Below are positions 60,661 through 64,000 of a DNA stretch of 64,000 nt, in pieces; position 1 is the stretch's first letter, and every line of letters starts with the position of its first letter. Location of the stretch: assembly GCA_023053545.1 (NCBI GenBank), contig JAKZAN010000004.1, forward strand, positions 1,612,001-1,676,000, read 5' to 3'. Source of the stretch: Lepidurus packardi (taxonomy: Eukaryota; Arthropoda; Branchiopoda; Notostraca; Triopsidae). The position numbers and the translations under genes are program-made. The notes below the pieces were generated by a model that was given only the letters and a program-made list of their open reading frames with translations, searched no databases and was not told where the DNA came from.

Positions 60661-61017
60661 TTCCTGCCGCCGTAGATCAGCTTCCTTATCCTTCGTGGTA
60701 TGGCGTCATCCCCGTCGTGGTCTTGTGCCTCTGCCGTCCATGGCCCTAGCGTCCTCCACCGACGTGATCTCGCACACTTTCCGATGTCGTTTTTTCTGCC
60801 GTCGTGGACTGGCAAAACCGTTCATCCTAACTGCAAATACCAACGTCTCCGTCTGGCTTTTCCTCTTCCACCCGGCTCTGGTCTTTTCCAATCCTCGCGG
60901 TCAGGGCCCAACGGTTTCGCCCAAAGCTGATGAAGTCGTTACCGTGTGTGTCACTTCTTTTCACTTATATTTGGGAATAATTAAATAGAAAGGACTAAAA
61001 AACATTTTCTTTTTCTA
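60661..61017. other. GC-rich insert of unknown origin
   Basis: About 300 bp with much higher GC than its neighbours (gttcctgccgccgtagatca..., ggtcagggcccaacggtttc) breaks the DUF4789-like fragment. Part (tagcgtcctccaccgacgtga) recurs at 48035-48055. Open in several frames but no domain recognised; probably a transposon piece. Confidence 0.4.
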
Positions 61018-61278
61018 AAATGTACTAATCATTCTTGTACCATAGAAGAAGACCGGGGTGCATAAAGGAAATTTGACTGATGAAGAGCTGTTTACTTTAC
61101 AAAATTAATTGCCTTATTTTAGGAGGGTGGCACCTATACATATTAGGTTTAGCAACGAGTGGGTGTTTGCCATTTTCTTGTCAACACGGAAGTAATTGAA
61201 TATCCGCGTCAATAGAAGCATTGGTACTAGCTAGCCTGTACAAAATCGTTAGTACTTCGGCAAAAGCCAAGCCATAGG
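61018..61278 (+). promoter_or_regulatory. Conserved upstream block of Gr copy E
   Basis: Counterpart of 56226-56487, about 88% identical by eye, up to the start codon. Confidence 0.6.
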
Positions 61279-62800
61279 ATGGTATTTTCAAATCGGGCCC
61301 GTAAGACCAAAGTGGAAGCCATTGGGGTCACTTCCGAAGAGAATTACCCTAGTTCTGTAGTAGCTATTATGAAAATTGTCTCGTTCTTGAAATGGACGGG
61401 TTTGTTACCTGTTGTCACATCATTAAGTTCCGGATTTCAACGCATTCAATTCGCCAGATTTCATATTACTACCATTCTCTGGATATTGACCATTGCTCTA
61501 CAACTCTCCATGATCATCGCCCACATGACTACATTGTTCAAAAGCTCAGCGGATGTATTAGCTAACGTTTTGTTCATTAGCAGCCAACTTTGCTCCGTAG
61601 TTCTCATTCCCCGAATTGGTTTTGCCAACAAAACGGCCCTAGAATCGGCTCTCAATACTATTAAAGAGATCCACGGATCTCTGAGCTCGAACTTCACAAG
61701 CTCCAACTTATGGCCCTTGACTATTCTTGTCCTAGTATTGGAGTTCCTGACGGTAAGAACGGTATTCTTAGGGACTAAAACTAAATAAAGACTTAAACTT
61801 GAATATGTGATATAGGTCATACCTAACTCCATGCAGATATACTATAACGATGTGGTAAATCAAATCACAAAAACACCCATCTTAACATTAGGCACTGAAA
61901 TTCAGCTGATTGGAATCGTCATGTACGAATTTTGGGTTCTGTATATTTACATATCCTTATGGGTCGTGCCGATTCAGCTGTTCATGTTTTGCCGCACACT
62001 GGCCAACTATTACCTCGACTTTGCAGACAAAATACGTCATGACTTGTACCCTGATCTTTCTTGTTCTTACCGACTCGATATCTTCGAGGAATCAATGATC
62101 CACGAGGTTGGCTATTCACAGAAATATCGCAATCGGCTTAAGAAACTACAAGCTACTGCAGTCCTGCTTGAAAAGGCCGTCAGCGATGTTAACGCCTATA
62201 TTGGTATGGCCTTGCTGCTCTATCTTGTGTGCCATCTCTGGCTCATCCTTGGCAATTTGCATTACGTTTCAAAATACGCGTTTAAAGTCCCTTTTCTAAA
62301 TACTGCCGATATTATGATCTTTGTGAACTTAACGATGATGATAATTCATAATGCAGCTGAAATTTTATTTCTAATATGGGCTGCAGATTTAATTCCCAGA
62401 GCCGTAAGCGTATTTTCTGTGTTCGACTACGCTTAGCATTTAAGTTTTGTTTCTGTAGGTGAATAGATGTAAGGATGCAGTCAGGGGAATACCGTTTTCC
62501 GATGAAGACTTTAAAGACGAGCATACAACCTTGGACCACATCCAGCTTCAGAATTTCCGTTGTCACATAACAGCCAAGAATGTGTCAATCAGTGCTTTTG
62601 GTTTATTCACTATTAGCAGGAAAATGATTCCCCCTGTACTAAAAATCTTCCTTTCATACAAAAAGGGTTTACATCTTTAATTTTTTTTTTTGGTCTAGGT
62701 ACTTGGCACCATTATCACGTACTACTTGATCATTGCACAGTACGCACAGGACCACCGCAGTGGAGACTCACCCATGGGTGGAAAGAATTCCAGTGAATGA
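61279..62800 (+). CDS. Gustatory receptor, four exons (Gr copy E)
   Basis: Exons 61279-61752, 61837-62403, 62459-62635, 62699-62800; phase 0 throughout, 439 aa. Same family landmarks as copy D: MVFSNRARKTKVEAIG start, VLIPRIGFANKTALESALNT, VVPIQLFMFCRTLANYYLDF, ADKIRHDLYPDLSCSYR, FGLFTISRKMIPP, ITYYLIIAQYAQ.... Exon 1 is two codons shorter than in copy D. Differences are scattered substitutions with no stops or frameshift, so it is probably a working receptor and a recent duplicate of copy D. Confidence 0.93.
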
Positions 62801-63420
62801 TTCAAAATGTCCAAATAAGACAGAGTTAACGCGCTTCAAACGTATTCGCTAACTTATTTTCTATTATTTAAGTAAACAAATCCATATTAAGCTCACAACT
62901 GAAATAATCTTCAAAGTCTGCTTTGTGAATGCAAACTTCTCTTTCACGTCTCTGAAAGATTTTAAGGGCGTACAATGGTAAGAAATAAAGTTGGAATAAA
63001 ATACCATCAGGATTGGTTTCATTCTTACAAATATATAAAACATTAGAGTTTCAAACACATTTTCGTCTTCCATAGTTTGAACATCGTTCTGAAAAAGTCA
63101 ATTTAATTAACGCCCGTTATTAAATTATAAATGATCTTGACCGACAAATGATCGCGCATCTAGCGGTACTAATTTGCTGCAATTTCTTTTACATTAGTAG
63201 ATGGAAAAAAAGAGTACTAAAAAAGACCTAACCCAATTCTTAGGATTAGCAAGTGATAAAAAAATAAAATGATAAATCCCTACATATCGTTACTATCTTC
63301 CATTACTGTCAAGAAGTTTTACAAGAATCTCGTCTACTATTTACGTAAGAGTGTTTCTAGAAAGCTATGCTAGAAGAGAGCTTTAAGGAAACCATTTGGT
63401 TTTGACTAGATGTTACTGTT
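62801..63420. other. Gr 3' flank and dispersed repeat tail
   Basis: 62820-63140 matches the flank after copy D. 63295-63365 (cattactgtcaagaagtttt..., atttacgtaagagtgtttct) is the tail of the kainate-intron repeat. No gene seen. Confidence 0.55.
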
Positions 63421-63423
63421 AAC

Positions 63424-63456
63424 TTAGGTTAGGTTAGCTTAGGATTAGGTTAGGTT
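63424..63456. repeat. Short TTAGG-like tract
   Basis: ttaggttaggttagcttagg followed by attaggttaggtt. Adjoins a 'gtagtccttgtgtcgggg' repeat (63465-63665) related, inverted, to 6285-6345. Confidence 0.7.
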
Positions 63457-63824
63457 TGGGGGGTATGTAGTCCTTAAGTCGGGGTTCGTAGTCCCTGTGA
63501 CCCAATTTTTAATACGTCTTTAGTACTCTTTAATCTCGCTGGTGCTTAACCAACGAACAGAGATCTCTTTTAACTGGAAATGCTAATAGTCCGTTGAAAG
63601 ATTAAGGAACCGTAGTCCTTGTGTCGGGGTCCTTAGTCCTTTTCTCTTGTAGTCCTTGTGTCTACGTCCCAACAGTATTTGGGTATAGTCATGATAAAAA
63701 TAGATACTGCAGTTCACGCAGTTCGCCATAGCCGAAACCGCCTCGTCCGGTCCCATTGCCAGAGGATGGATGGGCTCTCGGTTAGGGCTCTCACAGCCGA
63801 CCCGAAACTTGCCCACACATTATA

Positions 63825-64000
63825 CTACAACATTCGTCCAAAGAAATGTGTACTGTACCACAGTGTTAAGTCGAAGCCTAAGGACCTTGAATTATAAAGG
63901 GCAACGAAATACTCTCAACGTATACAGTATGCCAACCCCAACAGTGAAAAACCTGTCAGCCCTGTTTTGGAGCATAGATTGTCCTTAGGCAATCCGTAAT
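63825..64000 (+). repeat. Start of another Cys-rich family 5' flank
   Basis: acattcgtccaaagaaatgt, ccacagtgttaagtcgaagc, gtgaaaaacctgtcagccct and attgtccttaggcaatccg match 45080-45290 and 60310-60490. The array probably continues beyond the window. Confidence 0.75.

Noticed and set aside
60614-60988. 124-codon open frame through the GC-rich insert
   Set aside because: Shifts out of the DUF4789-like frame and has no recognisable family; openness explained by high GC.

Overview
The window is eukaryotic nuclear DNA, most likely from an arthropod. Evidence: split genes with short GT-AG introns (mostly 45-120 bp), arthropod-type 7TM gustatory receptors ending in a TY...Q motif, a clip-domain serine protease homolog of the phenoloxidase-cofactor type, secreted 'CY...QGPC' (DUF4789-like) proteins, and short interstitial TTAGG-like tracts. 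The compact introns would suit a springtail or branchiopod, but I cannot name the species from sequence alone.

Layout. 1-31 kb: the 3' end of a GPR158-like ectodomain gene (+); triokinase/FMN cyclase (TKFC, -); TFIID subunit TAF13 (-); a repeat-rich stretch with a decayed Ty3/gypsy integrase region; a complete leishmanolysin-like (invadolysin) gene (+, 11 exons); a Cys-rich pseudogene; a gustatory receptor (Gr) cluster on the - strand (one relic, one frameshifted copy, one intact divergent copy); a clip-domain serine protease homolog with the catalytic Ser replaced (-); and the spliceosomal helicase DHX16/PRP2 (-, 17 exons). 31-44 kb: TMEM69 (+, intronless, head-to-head with DHX16); a complete kainate-type glutamate receptor (-, 17 exons, two GC-AG introns, introns full of one dispersed repeat); and the SMN-complex protein Gemin8 (+). 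44-64 kb: an accessory array in which secreted Cys-rich DUF4789-like genes (two intact, one chimeric pseudogene, two short relics) alternate with two intact four-exon Gr genes, all on + and all with recognisable duplicated flanks. The array is disrupted by a non-LTR retrotransposon that itself carries a 992-bp insertion, and by MITE-like elements.

The housekeeping genes were assembled exon by exon from splice signals, and phase is maintained across every junction. They form a stable core. The interesting biology is in the accessory part: repeated co-duplication of a Gr gene and a secreted Cys-rich gene, with conserved upstream blocks, palindromes and recent transposon activity. Two copies of a ~455-bp terminal-inverted-repeat element, each with a 7-bp target-site duplication, lie 32 kb apart in opposite orientation.

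All gene models come from direct reading of the sequence plus family knowledge. No database search was run. Exon boundaries in the main genes are well supported by phase; functions of the accessory families are inferred.
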